This document shows, piece by piece, positions 24,035 through 34,461 of a DNA stretch of 64,000 nt. The notes under the pieces are model-generated. The model was not told the origin of the DNA, did not search any database, and saw only the letters and a program-made list of their open reading frames with translations. A program made the translations under genes and the position numbers. Origin of the DNA: Talinum fruticosum (taxonomy: Eukaryota; Streptophyta; Magnoliopsida; Caryophyllales; Talinaceae); contig JAITYX010000010.1 in the NCBI GenBank assembly GCA_021018815.1, positions 7,393,501 to 7,457,500 of the forward strand, written 5' to 3'. Position 1 is the stretch's first letter, and every line of letters starts with the position of its first letter.

Positions 24035-24124
24035 TTTAGGGTTTAGGGTTTAGGGTTTAGAGTTTAGGGTATGGACTTTAGAGTTTAGGGTTTAGGGTAT
24101 GGGGTTCGGGGTTTAGGGTTTAGG
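24035..24124. repeat. Interstitial telomere-like repeat
   Basis: Units of TTTAGGG, the Arabidopsis-type plant telomere repeat, and degenerate variants (TTTAGAG, GTATGGA, TTCGGGG) run for 90 bp. The G-rich strand is the plus strand. Intact units lie at both ends and variants in the middle. Confidence 0.85.
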
Positions 24125-24439
24125 AAAATGTTATTAATTTCCTTTCTACCAAGCAAAGGAAAGTGTATGTGGAAAATAATTTTCAAAAAAATTATTTTTG
24201 ATTTTCCCCCAACCAAACACACCCTAAATGTGACTTGAAATTGAATACCTTAATGTAAATTTAACCAAAATTAAGTCAATCCAAGTGACTTGTTTACTTC
24301 GAAGTGTGTTTTATGTTTGATTTTCCTCTTTCTATTGAAAGATTTTCCCATTTTCTAAAATGCATAAACTAATACATAATGAACTTCCCTTTTCATACTT
24401 CCTAGCGCGTTTGTTTGTCTCAATTTTCAGTTTCTTTGT
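24125..24439. other. Intergenic DNA with MITE-like end
   Basis: AACCAAACACACCCT near 24,211-24,225 looks like one end of a MITE (AGGGTGTGTTTGGTT in reverse). The matching end was not found. Confidence 0.35.
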
Positions 24440-25680
24440 CTTCAAAGATTGGAAGAATGCCTTCCCACATTGCAATTGAAATTGTGTTTGGTGCAACCCA
24501 AGCGGGTTGTGAAAGAAGTTTGATCTCTCCAACATGAGTTTGGGTCGAAAATTCCCGGATGCTATACAAGGCCTTACAAGCTAACAAGTCCCGATCTTCA
24601 TTGCATCGATTTCTGTCTGTTGTTTGCCCGAGTTCCTCTCCAGCCTTACTTCCTTACTGAGCCCTAATTTTAGCCAAAGTGCCTTCGCTGGTCGTCCCCC
24701 CCGCCCCCGGGGGATTTTGGGTTCGTTTCCTCCATTGAAGTTTCGGAATTTCAAGGGAACTTCTGTATGGTGTCGATCTCAGAAACCTTCAAGAACCTAC
24801 ATAGGTTGGAAATTTTTAAGATTGTCAAATATTATCTCGCTGATCATGTCCATCCCTTGAACTTTAACGCGGTTTAGAGGTCTATACCTGCAGAATTTCT
24901 GGACCCAACTTTCTTTCAGTATATGCACTTGGCAAGTTATAAAAGCTTAACACAATGTAGCTTTCCCATGAGAGTTTTTGAGGCACATTTACAAGAGAAT
25001 TGGGGAATATTTCATCATTACTGTACTTGGATCTTTTGACTAACCGAATCTCAGGGTAGATCGGCGAGTTAAACAATCTGCAGTTCCTGAAATTTATGTG
25101 CAATCATCTGACAGGTGAGATCATATGAGCTTGGTGAGCTGCTTTTAGAGTTAGGTAAAGTCCCCCTTTGTAATGGTTTGATGTTTCTTCAAATTCTTTG
25201 CTGGGTAAAATTCCAACTAGTATTTGTGATTATGGCTATAAGAACAAAACTCATCCCCATGAAAAAATTACAAAAACTTGTTCTTACCCATCTGTTCATG
25301 ATTCATCCCTCTCTAGATTTGCTTCCTCAGTCAGATTTAGGCTACAGAACAATCACTTTTCTGGGAATATCCCCAAGAGTTTTTGGCACCCACCCTAAAC
25401 TTTTGAGATTGGATTTGAAGAATAAAATCTAACAGAAAAAATCCCAGATGATTTTTCACAGCTGTCATCATTTTCCTTCATCGATCTCTAATCCAAACAT
25501 CCTGAATCATCTCTGCCCTCGAGAATCCTCTCCTTTCCTGGCATCCAAATTTTCAGGTCTTCATATTGTATTGGGGATATTATACAGAAAACAGAGTTGA
25601 TGGAAAGACATAATTTGATAAAAATTTGTGGTGGTAAATCTTTTGTGCTACCAATGGCATAATCATCTTTGATCTTTTTC
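24440..25680 (+). pseudogene. LRR receptor-like kinase fragment, decayed
   Basis: Pieces in shifting plus frames resemble the extracellular part of a plant LRR receptor. There is an N-terminal cap (FKDWKNAFPHCNWN then WCNPSGL), an LRR-like segment (LSNMSLGRKFPDAIQGLTS), later LQFLKFMCNHLTGEI, and LQNNHFSGNIPKSFWHPP followed by a juxtamembrane-like segment. Stops and frameshifts are frequent. No kinase domain motifs ([11 protein letters not shown]) follow. In the family these are plasma-membrane receptors; this copy cannot encode one. Receptor-like protein rather than kinase is the alternative. Confidence 0.6.
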
Positions 25681-26935
25681 CTGGATTAAATCTTCCAAAA
25701 ACTTACAATGGTCATCAGTATACTACAACCACCACAACTACCATAGTTTCTTTCAATTCTAATGTGCATTAAATCAATCACATCATTCATATTTTTTACT
25801 TTTATTAAATTAAGAAAATAATTTTTTATCAGAAAATAATAAATTTTAAAAATAAAATAATTTTTAAAAATTTTAATTAATATAATTAAATTTAGTAGTG
25901 TTTGGTAGTATTTAATTACTCATTCCTAAGAGTAGAACGTAGAAAGTTAGATTCTATTTTATTAAGAATCATAAATATTTTTGTAATTGATAATAATATA
26001 ATTTTATTTTTTAAAAATAAAAAATAGATAGTTAAAATTTAGATACGACACATTTATTTTTATCACAACTTATAGTTGAGATTCTTCTAATTATGATGGT
26101 TGTATAAAGACAACAATCACTATAACGGCATCCTTTAAATCTTTAAGGGTTAAATGTTGTAATATAACACTAGATTAAGACAATCCGATTTGGACATGAT
26201 TATAGCATATCTAGGATCCCTAGTTCATCGATTCTGGCATGATTAAAACGAAATATTAGACTTTCAACTAAGAATAACATCTGGTGTGGTGTAATATAAA
26301 CCTAATTCAAAGAAACTCCTCCAAAAATATTAGAATGATTAGTTTAACAAGTTTATTGAGAAAAGAATTATTCATATCTCGGATCACACTAACTTATTGA
26401 TTTCAAATCAACACCACTCTCAAATCAACACCACTCTCACCTAAGACCGAAATCTGACATGACCCGTTCACCGATAGTTTCGACAAAGACTGAAATTCGA
26501 TTGTTGATCAAAATGATTCATTCACTGGATCTACATAGAAAAGAATAATTAGTATCTAAAATCACACCAACTTCTCAAAGTCAAGCCAACACCGGTCTTA
26601 ATAAAGACCTGAACTTCACATAATCCAATAAAAACATAATCCAAAATAACACATCCATCCTGATCAAATGACCCGTTTACCAAGTCTAACGATATAAATG
26701 CACGTCTCTGAAGAATCCAGCTCCAGTGAGACTCCATATTCTCCATTTTTCTTTGTCTGGGTTGGAGGAGGTGGCTTCAAATTCAAAAGGCTTGATTCTC
26801 ACTCTTCTACCAAAGTCCAAAAGCCTAAGAATCAAGGCCGTTTTTTGTTGCAATAATTTCCCATCACAATCAAAACAAAGTACCACTAACAACTTCATTT
26901 AAATACTCCACCCCGTTTCACCCTTTGAACCCACA
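25681..26935. other. Intergenic DNA upstream of the small ORF
   Basis: An AT-rich part (25,780-26,050) is followed by mixed sequence. No gene is recognised. Confidence 0.4.
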
Positions 26936-26936
26936 A

Positions 26937-26979
26937 TCCATCTCTCTCTCTCTCTCTTTCTCTCTCTGTCTCTCTCTCT
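26937..26979. repeat. (TC)n microsatellite in probable 5' UTR
   Basis: An interrupted TC tract ends just before the ATG of the short conserved ORF. CT-rich leaders are common in plant 5' UTRs. Confidence 0.8.
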
Positions 26980-26987
26980 TTGTGATC

Positions 26988-27242
26988 ATGGAGTTGAAGG
27001 GAAGGGAGATCCAACTGCCACCAAAAAGAGGGCAGATTAAGCTGAGGATTATTGGGAAATTAGTGCAATCAACGGCAGCAGTCGCAGCTACTATTCCAGT
27101 GGGTGTGGGTGAACCCATGAGAAGAGGCTCAAGCTTTGATAAGTATAGTAATCGTGAAAATTATTGTCCTAGAAGTGGGTATAGCTCTGCCTCTGATGCT
27201 ACTCCTCCCTCTGATCGTTGCCCCCTCCCTCGCCATGATTAG
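26988..27242 (+). CDS. Short conserved plant protein (84 aa), function unknown
   Basis: I chose ATG 26,988 (MELKGREIQLPPKRGQIK) over the upstream in-frame ATG at 26,925, because the sequence between is only a translated TC repeat. The core PPKRGQIKLRI is a motif I recognise from short uncharacterised plant proteins. The C-terminal half is rich in Ser, Arg and Pro (SSASDATPPSDRCPLPRHD). No signal peptide, membrane segment or known catalytic motif is visible. The 3' region contains a TTTACAG|GATTTAAG acceptor-like site near 27,357, so an intron in the 3' UTR is possible. No function is claimed. Confidence 0.65.
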   Translation: MELKGREIQLPPKRGQIKLRIIGKLVQSTAAVAATIPVGVGEPMRRGSSFDKYSNRENYCPRSGYSSASDATPPSDRCPLPRHD

Positions 27243-27847
27243 AAATCTTATCATGGAATTGTAAATTGCTACTCTTTTTACTTGAGGTTTGTGTCCTTAT
27301 AACTTGAAAATAGTATGTTTTTCTTTTCTCCCTTTTCTTTTCTTTTCTTTTTACAGGATTTAAGGCGAACTAAAGTAAGAAAGGTAAGGCTCAGACTCGG
27401 TCTAACTTCCGAGACTCAAGCAAGGAGAAACCCGTTATTGTGTCTGTCAAAGTGAAGGACGCTATGTAATGAAATAGTCGCATATGATTTGTGTCTCGTT
27501 TACTAGTTCTTTGTGGTCATCTTATGCCTTGTTTTAATCTAACAGTAAATTGAGTTTTAGTGGCATTTTCTTTTTATCTCAAAGAATGTTCTAAATTTAA
27601 AAAACAAAGAGAGAAGAAGCTAATTGCGTTTGGAATATCTAAAAGCAGACATATTCTAAGGTCTAAAGATTTGGATACCATTTGTCTAATATCTGAAGGC
27701 AAACAGTAAAAAAGCTAGTAGATAATTATAATATTATAGAAAAATTACAACGAAATCTTTCCATTTTGAGATTTCATCCACTCAACACTATCATCTGGCT
27801 TTAGCCTTATCAACAAGGAACTTCGGTCATGCAACATACAGTCATCA
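27243..27847. other. Convergent intergenic region
   Basis: It lies between the 3' ends of the plus-strand short gene and the minus-strand VPS62-like gene and probably holds both 3' UTRs. No other feature is seen. Confidence 0.45.
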
Positions 27848-30777
27848 TTACCATCTCTCATCACCATACCAATTATCCTTCTCCTTGGGACCAGTTGGCC
27901 CTTCCTCGCCGTAAAGCTCGGTTGGGAAGAGATCCAAGAGGTTCTCCACTGAGAACCGGAAGAAGATCGGCAGATGATTGATGATCTTCTCCACCTCGGA
28001 CCGTGCATCGTATACAATCGTAGGTCCCCACTCGCGCATGTATTGGAGCCAACATGGTTCCTCAATGACATGATCTCCAAGATACTCAGCAGCAATGACC
28101 TTGTACTTGATGCTTGAATCTACAAAGAACTTGCTCTTAGCGGCATCATTTCTAATCCCCACCCCGAGCTTGGATGAACCCTGGATGTATGTTCCGGGGT
28201 GAGGAAAGCTAGAATGCCCACTTTTTGATGAATATACAATTGCCTTGTTTCCAGTAAGGTACTCTAGATTACTCGCATCAACCCATTCACCTCCACTGTG
28301 TTGAGAGAAGTATATGCTCGAGAGCTCCCCAGTGAAGTTGCTCACACGAAGAGTGAAATGTTCCCAATCACAAACATGCTCACCAACCTTACTCAATGGA
28401 AGATTCTTCAACCCGACTTTCAGGGTTACGGGCCCGTTGAAAGGGCAAAAGACCCACATCACAATGTCGGTGAAAGAACCACCCAAAGCGGGTTTTACAT
28501 GAACATACAATTCAGCACTCTTCAAGTCCCCACACTTGACACATTTCCTTTTGTCATCATCCTTTGGCAAGTCTATCCAAAAATCTCCATCATTAATACC
28601 TCCCTTTGGGAGAACTGACCCTTTAGAATCTATGCACTCACCTCCTGGTTTTCCAAACTCATATAAAAGTGCCCCGTTGTTGAAAAACCACTCCACGGAT
28701 GAGGGCAAAAAGTCTCATCGGGGTGAAAGTACACAGTTGGTCCATAATGGTTTATAAGAGCATGGATCTGATCCAAATTGGGCATTGCGTGTAGTGTAGG
28801 ATCTCGGTTTTTCAAGCATGCTGTGGTCAGCACATCTTCTTCATTAATCTTATATGTACTACAAAAGAATGTTCCCACAGAAACCCCTCTTCCAAACATT
28901 CCCCTCCTACAAGGTCTTGTATTCCAAACGGAAATCGAATTAGTGTTAAGTAGCAAATCACAAGATTCAATATCTTCGATCAAATCAACTCGAACACATC
29001 TAACATCATCAATAGAAGGTTCAGTGGGTGTATCAGTAACCACAAATCCCACAGCTCTGTAACCTATCGGAGGGTTAGGCAACCAAATAAAACCAGCTGT
29101 GCCATTTTGAACAGATGAGTTCCAAACAAATGTATAGTTAAGTGGTTTCTCTAAAGCAGGACAATCCGATAAATTTCCACTATGGGGGTGTTCAAACTTA
29201 GGTTTATCCAACTCTCGAGCAACAAGAACATAGCCCCTCAAAGGTTGATTATTAGATTGACAATAATAACCAAGACAAAAGAATCCATCCGGGACCCCTA
29301 CGGGTTTATAGAATGTCACACCTTTTTCTTTTCCACGCGATGTGCTACAACTCCATATGCTTTCAAATGTAGTAATTTTGGCAACCTGTAGCTCACCAAG
29401 GCATATTCTTCCCGTGGAAAAGCCTTCACCTAAGAAGCAAAACAATAACAATAAGGCATTACAGATTGTCAATTCATATCCATCAATTATTCACGATAAT
29501 AAATAAACAGAGTTGATACCTCAATTCGTGAAACATTATAACAAGTAGATCATATACCATTCTATTTCATGAAAGGAAGCACTCAAGACGTATCAAAATT
29601 TGTCATTCATGATATGTATCGCTCCCGTTCTTGCACCATTGTAAACACAAATACCCAACTCATAAACATCATGTTCATAGTTATCAACACAAGTTTGTTC
29701 AAGTGATTGGATAGTTGTTCATCCCTTTAAGCAAGGTCTCAAGTTCGAGTCCTCCAAATGGAGAAAATGTATAACACACGAGCTCTACCCCTTATTGGCC
29801 AAGAGTAACTAGACTCCATAAACCAAAAGAAAAAAAAATCATGTTCATAGTTATTAGATGTACTCAAAACTCAAATAGATTATAGTAAAAATGTCCCTAT
29901 CACAATATCAACCAACATGCACATTTTGTGCCAGGGATAGAGTATCATACTATATTGTACAAAAACAAACTTAGTTTCCTAGTGTCAATTTTCATACGTC
30001 AAATTTGATGGGAAAAACCAACCCCCCAAAAAAAAGGGTACAAAATGAAGCTATCAAACCACAAAGCTATGAGAATGGTAAGAAAGATTACTCAACAAGT
30101 AGTCAAATTTACTCAACTTGAAATCATGATGTCAATTCCAGAATAGTTTGCAAAATAAAACTTGGGGAGGTGTTTGAGGTTGAGGCTAAAATTGACATCA
30201 TTTCAAATATTTTGTTGAGACCACAACCCCCCCCAATTTTCACAATATCCAAATTGTACTTTCCAAACCAACACCCAAATTTGGTGTTGCAGCTATGAAG
30301 ATAGTTTTTTTTTTTGACAGAATAAGTCACTACATAGTTCTGATTTTTGAAAAATAAAAATCCAAGGAACTCACCCAGAAGATTTCAGTAATATTGATCT
30401 CCAACTAAAATAAAAAAATAGAAAAAAATAATTCAAAAAAACCGCTTTGGAAGGAACCCACGAAAAACTCAACATTTTCATCAAATTTCCATGATGTCTC
30501 ATGCAATAAAATCCCAATAAAATATACGATCAAAGGAATCCAAACAAAAACAGGGGAAATGCTCAAAAGTTCAACTCTTTCATCAAAGTTCATCGAAATT
30601 CTCTCTCATTCACTAAACCCAGAGGAAAAACAAGGGCCAAAGAATTTAGTTTGAGTTAAAGTAGATACCTTGAGGCCACTGAGGAAGTGGAGCAGGCAAT
30701 GAAAATGGATCGGGTAAAGGATCCATTGCATGATATTCGGACCTTCTGCTCCAATAGAAACAATCACACCCAAACAT
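27848..30777 (-). CDS. VPS62 / DUF946 family protein, two exons, one frameshift
   Basis: Exon 1 is 30,669-30,777, starting [16 protein letters not shown], and exon 2 is 27,848-29,429, joined by a GT-AG intron of about 1.24 kb. The family signature runs throughout: [14 protein letters not shown] at the splice, then [59 protein letters not shown] and [24 protein letters not shown] at the C-terminus. Plant members of about 550 aa are annotated after yeast Vps62, with no established biochemistry. The exons total 1,691 bp; one missing base in the homopolymer at 28,707-28,711 shifts the frame, and the next frame then continues the family sequence. The rest is conserved, so a sequencing error is likelier than a pseudogene. 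Confidence 0.85.
28707..28711 (-). other. Homopolymer frameshift in the VPS62-like gene
   Basis: There are five A on the plus strand (T on the coding strand) where six would keep the frame. Upstream the frame reads HPDETF, downstream the adjacent frame reads [15 protein letters not shown], and the two join with no gap in family sequence. Confidence 0.8.
29685..29837 (+). mobile_element. tRNA-derived SINE with perfect 17-bp target duplication
   Basis: The body is about 153 bp with a pol III B-box-like AGTTCGAGTCC near 29,732 and an A-box-like TAGTTGTTCATCC upstream, ending in an A-rich tail (AAAAGAAAAAAAAA). It is flanked by ATCATGTTCATAGTTAT at 29,668-29,684 and 29,838-29,854, a perfect duplication. 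It lies in intron 1 of the minus-strand VPS62-like gene, in the opposite orientation to the gene. Confidence 0.85.
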
Positions 30778-31269
30778 CTTCCAAATCTTTCCGCAAAAAA
30801 ATCAAAATTGGGAAATTTCAGGCAAAGCCCACAAAAACCCAGAAATCATAACTCCATTTTTTATCCCCCAGAGAGATGGAATGATCCCTCTCTAGAGAAT
30901 GAGCTTGTTGGGCACCTAAAATTTCCAATTTTAAGGTGAAATATGAAGAAATATTGGCAGAAAAAAGGGGTGGATGTTTCGCAAAATTGCTTGAGAATGC
31001 GTCGAGTATTAGGGGCAGAGCAAAGCAACAAAGAATTGACCAACAGAGGCTCAAAAGCGGTGCTTTTGTTTGCTTCAGCTTGAATTTTTCTGCTTTTTCC
31101 CTTTTTCTTGTTGTTGTGGAGAATAATTATTGATGATTTTTCTTTTTTTTGGGTTTGTTTAAAGAGATGTATAACCAGAAACACAAGAGATTTTTTTTCA
31201 GTCTCCAGATAAAGTAATGAACTTGTTGACACCTCTATCCGAAATTATGGAGTGAGTATCCTGTTTGCT
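30778..31269. other. Upstream region of the VPS62-like gene
   Basis: This is 5' UTR and promoter for the minus-strand gene. Several overlapping short ORFs on both strands lack family features and are treated as chance. Confidence 0.4.
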
Positions 31270-31670
31270 CCAGTAGTTGGAACTTAAAAACTTAAAACTG
31301 TTTTTTAAAAATAACTTTTAAAAAAATTCCAAAAAAAAAACAGTAAATAGTATTTCTCTTTTTAATTTCTGAAAAACTGCCTAACAATCACTTACAATCC
31401 TATTATATCTTTCCTCTCTTTTCACATTATTTTCTCTTCTCTGTCGCTCTTTCTGTATCTCTATTCTCTCCTTTTATCTCTTGTTATTTTGTTTTATCTA
31501 TATCTTCTCTTTCTCTTACTTTTTAAAAATTTTGATCAAATAAATTAATTATTTAAAAATACTTTTATAAAATTTAGGCCAAATATTTTAATTTTTTTTA
31601 AAATTAATTCTTAAAAAATACTTTTAAAAATAAAAATAATTTTTTAAAAAATTAGGCCAAACATACTTTT
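31270..31670. mobile_element. MITE-like element, family copy 2 (degraded)
   Basis: It shares the order of motifs with 18,121-18,650: AAAACTGTTTTT, then GAAAAACTGCCTAACAATCAC (compare GAAAAAACCGCTTAACGACC), then a CTCTT/TTTATCTC ladder, ending in TAGGCCAAACATAC. Terminal repeats are degraded and no target duplication was identified. Confidence 0.45.
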
Positions 31671-32238
31671 ATGGCATAGTTTTTAAAAAAATTTATGCCA
31701 AACAAAAATAATTTCAAGCCGCCCAATTTGGATGTAGGGAGGTAATTAAAAAGAGACGGCACATGCATCCAAATTTGATGATATAACTCATCATTAGTCC
31801 CACATATTAAACTTTTGTGGTGGATAATTGCATTATCGAAGCAACCACAACAACATCAATTTAAAAAAATAACAGATAAATCTATAATAACATACATGAT
31901 ATATTAAATTTATATTAAAAATATATTAGATGATAAATATTACAAATTATAATATGAACCTAGATTTATAAATATAAATTATCATAAATAGTATTTTATA
32001 TTAACTTTTTAAAAATTCACCATCTATTTTTATGGTATTTTTTTCAAAAAAATTTATTTCCGTTCCAAATTATGTTATATTATTGAGTTTATAAATTAAT
32101 ATCCATAATATAAGTATTGATACAACTGCTAATGTGCTAGGTGACGTGTTGAATGATGACATTTTTAACTGTAATCTGTTTGTGAGTTAAATTTAGAGTA
32201 ACAGAGAGATGTAACTAAATTAAGAACGAAAAAACATT
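31671..32238. other. AT-rich intergenic DNA
   Basis: No gene or clear repeat is seen. A further GCCAAAC-type motif near 31,698 may be the tail of the MITE. Confidence 0.4.
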
Positions 32239-32310
32239 TTCCGTTGCCGGGAATCGAACCCGGGTCTCCTGGGTGAAAGCCAGATATCCTAACCGCTGGA
32301 CGACAACGGA
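32239..32310 (-). tRNA. tRNA-Glu (anticodon TTC)
   Basis: On the minus strand a standard cloverleaf can be drawn. The acceptor stem TCCGTTG pairs with CAACGGA, the D arm holds AGCGGTTA, the anticodon stem TCTGG/CCAGG holds loop CTTTCAC, and the T arm is CCGGG-TTCGATT-CCCGG. Anticodon TTC reads GAA/GAG. No intron. A is the discriminator base. T-rich DNA follows only weakly. It is an isolated nuclear-type tRNA gene between the VPS62-like and C2 genes. Confidence 0.95.
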
Positions 32311-33444
32311 TTTGTTGCTAACTAATGCAACTAAAAATAACAAATCAAAGTGTAACGTCTGTTGTGCACAATGGTGAAAAGGCAATATTTTGAGAATTGG
32401 GATGCTATTTAAATCGAGAAAACATTATAAAAATATTTGTAACTTTAATCTAAATTGGAAATTATTTATCAAGATCAATCCACTATTAGTGAATATTAAA
32501 ATTGGTGTTCATTATTTAAGTTAACATATCACAAACAATAATTATTATATTAAGCTTTTTACCACGATCAATATATTAATCCTTTTTGATATATTCATAA
32601 TTATTCATCTACTTATGTTTAATTTGGACCTGTCTACTTTTCGCATAATGAGCAAGAGTTCAATTTTTGTGCCAGGATGTGACATATTAGCTTCCTTTGT
32701 ATACTTAGATTTTATGTTGTTACTAAAAACTCTTCAACAAGTGATTGAATATGAGGATAAACCTTTGCATAAGTTTCAATAACGATCCGTGAAAGTCTTA
32801 TAAGATTTTATAACCTAACCCTCACTGCAACAAGTGAATGAATATGAGGGTAAACCTTACGATATTATATGCATATCTTTACTCCATAGATAAGGATAAA
32901 GCTTACATAACCCTCACCTGTAACAATAACTAATAAGAGAGCTTTTCAGATATAACAAAAGGAGAGTGTAGCAATCCAATCGTACATGAGTTAAATCCAA
33001 ATAATTTCAATTCAAACATTATTCCATATCTTAAAAAATAAAAATAAAAAACTGATTAAAATACTCGTAACTTCACATTTACATATCTACAAAATCACAT
33101 TTACATCATTAATATTTTATAGATATCTAAAAAAACATCACACATCATAACCTCTACTCTATTCAAAACCATAATTTTGTTGTTCTTCAATTATTTCTCC
33201 TTCCCATTTTCCTAACACCCTCTCTCAAATTAGAATATATATGTATTCTACCTTGACCAAAAGCATTTTGCTCAATATCATGTATTTAAAAACCAAGAAT
33301 TTATACAAAAATTTTTAAAAAAAGAGAAATTTCATTTTAGAAAAAAAAAAGGAGAAAAATGACTTCCGGAGGGGGAGGCAAAATCCAAAAACTACCAACC
33401 ACATCCCCAACAAACCACAGCCGTTGGATGAAACCCCATGATGA
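32311..33444. other. Intergenic DNA downstream of the C2 gene
   Basis: AT-rich. Two near-copies of a TGAATATGAGGATAAACC-like phrase lie near 32,746 and 32,840, a small local duplication. No gene is seen. Confidence 0.45.
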
Positions 33445-34461
33445 TCATAAGGAGATGTAGGATTGACTCTCGCCGGTGGATGAAGCAATCTGGCCCCTCT
33501 TATTCCTCAACTTTTTCTTACCGTCGGCCCCACAAACAATGGTGAACTCGAATCCGTACGCCTTTCCGAAGCACCGGAAAAGCCGACTCCCGTCCGTCTT
33601 CGTCCGCCGGTGGTGCGGCTGTTGGCGCCGCCGGTGCCGCCAGCTCCCGCTTCCGTCATACGGCGGCGCTCTGTTCAGTTCCGTCTTCCACTGCTCGATC
33701 TTCGTCATGATTCCGTCCTCGCTCTCCTCGTCCGCCCACTGCAAAATCGAGCTCTCCCCGTCGTCCTTCACCCCTTTCCTCGGCGGCGGGAGGTACAGCC
33801 CCTTTGCTACGGCGGCCGCCACGACTGACGGCGATGGCCCCACGTCGGAGTTGCACATAGACCCGCCGACGGGAGCTTCCGAACCCGCCCCGTAGCAGGA
33901 GGATCTGGGCCGGGCTTCCTCGTCCAGGGCTGAACACGATTGTTCGCTCCGGACCCGGCGGATTCCGGATTTGGGTTCCGGCTTCTCGGGTCGGGTCGGA
34001 AGCCTATCATCCGGGTTTTGCTCCAAGGAGGAAAGGGGCATGCTTCGATTGTTTCCGTCGAGAACCGAGACGGCGATGTTGAGGATTCCTTGTGGGCGAC
34101 CCGAGGGTCGTCGGACCTGGAGCGCCACAGCCCGTTTAGCGGAGGACTTATTCGAGTTGGCGGGTATGATGCTACAAGCGGGTACTTGGACTAACCCGAC
34201 AATGGTGTCGCGGATCCATGACTCGGTGTAGATTTCTACTGAAACCGTGGCGGTACCCGAGTTGAGGAATTCGGGCGTGACCCGGAAGACGAATTTGTCG
34301 TTCCATTCTGGGCTGTTGTTGGCCTTCAAGTCGACTCGGGTCGTCATTTTCTTATCGGGGTCGACCCATACCATGGCGTATGTTCGCATGGATCTCGATA
34401 CCGGAGCTAAATCTCGGGCTGAGATTACATTAATTTGTAATAACTGCGTGGGTTCTGTCAT
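33445..34461 (-). CDS. C2-domain (CaLB-type) protein, 338 aa, single exon
   Basis: The N-terminal ~140 residues form a C2 domain: LLQINVISARDL as the first strand, VWVDPDKKMTTRVD, NSPEWNDKFVFRV, then VSVEIYTESWIRDTIVGLVQVP and QGILNIAVSVL. Plant proteins of this type are calcium-dependent or independent phospholipid-binding proteins. Only a few of the acidic loop residues are obvious, so calcium binding is uncertain. The C-terminal ~190 residues are Arg-, Ser- and Pro-rich and probably disordered, with a conserved block LQWADEESEDGIMTKIEQWKTELN and a final FTIVCG. The coding DNA is GC-rich against AT-rich flanks. No intron is seen. The start is the first Met before the C2 strand. Confidence 0.88.
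   Translation of the reverse strand: MTEPTQLLQINVISARDLAPVSRSMRTYAMVWVDPDKKMTTRVDLKANNSPEWNDKFVFRVTPEFLNSGTATVSVEIYTESWIRDTIVGLVQVPACSIIPANSNKSSAKRAVALQVRRPSGRPQGILNIAVSVLDGNNRSMPLSSLEQNPDDRLPTRPEKPEPKSGIRRVRSEQSCSALDEEARPRSSCYGAGSEAPVGGSMCNSDVGPSPSVVAAAVAKGLYLPPPRKGVKDDGESSILQWADEESEDGIMTKIEQWKTELNRAPPYDGSGSWRHRRRQQPHHRRTKTDGSRLFRCFGKAYGFEFTIVCGADGKKKLRNKRGQIASSTGESQSYISL

Noticed and set aside
28630..28708. Splitting the VPS62-like locus into two genes
   Set aside because: The two frames overlap and join within one conserved family sequence, with a single homopolymer indel between.
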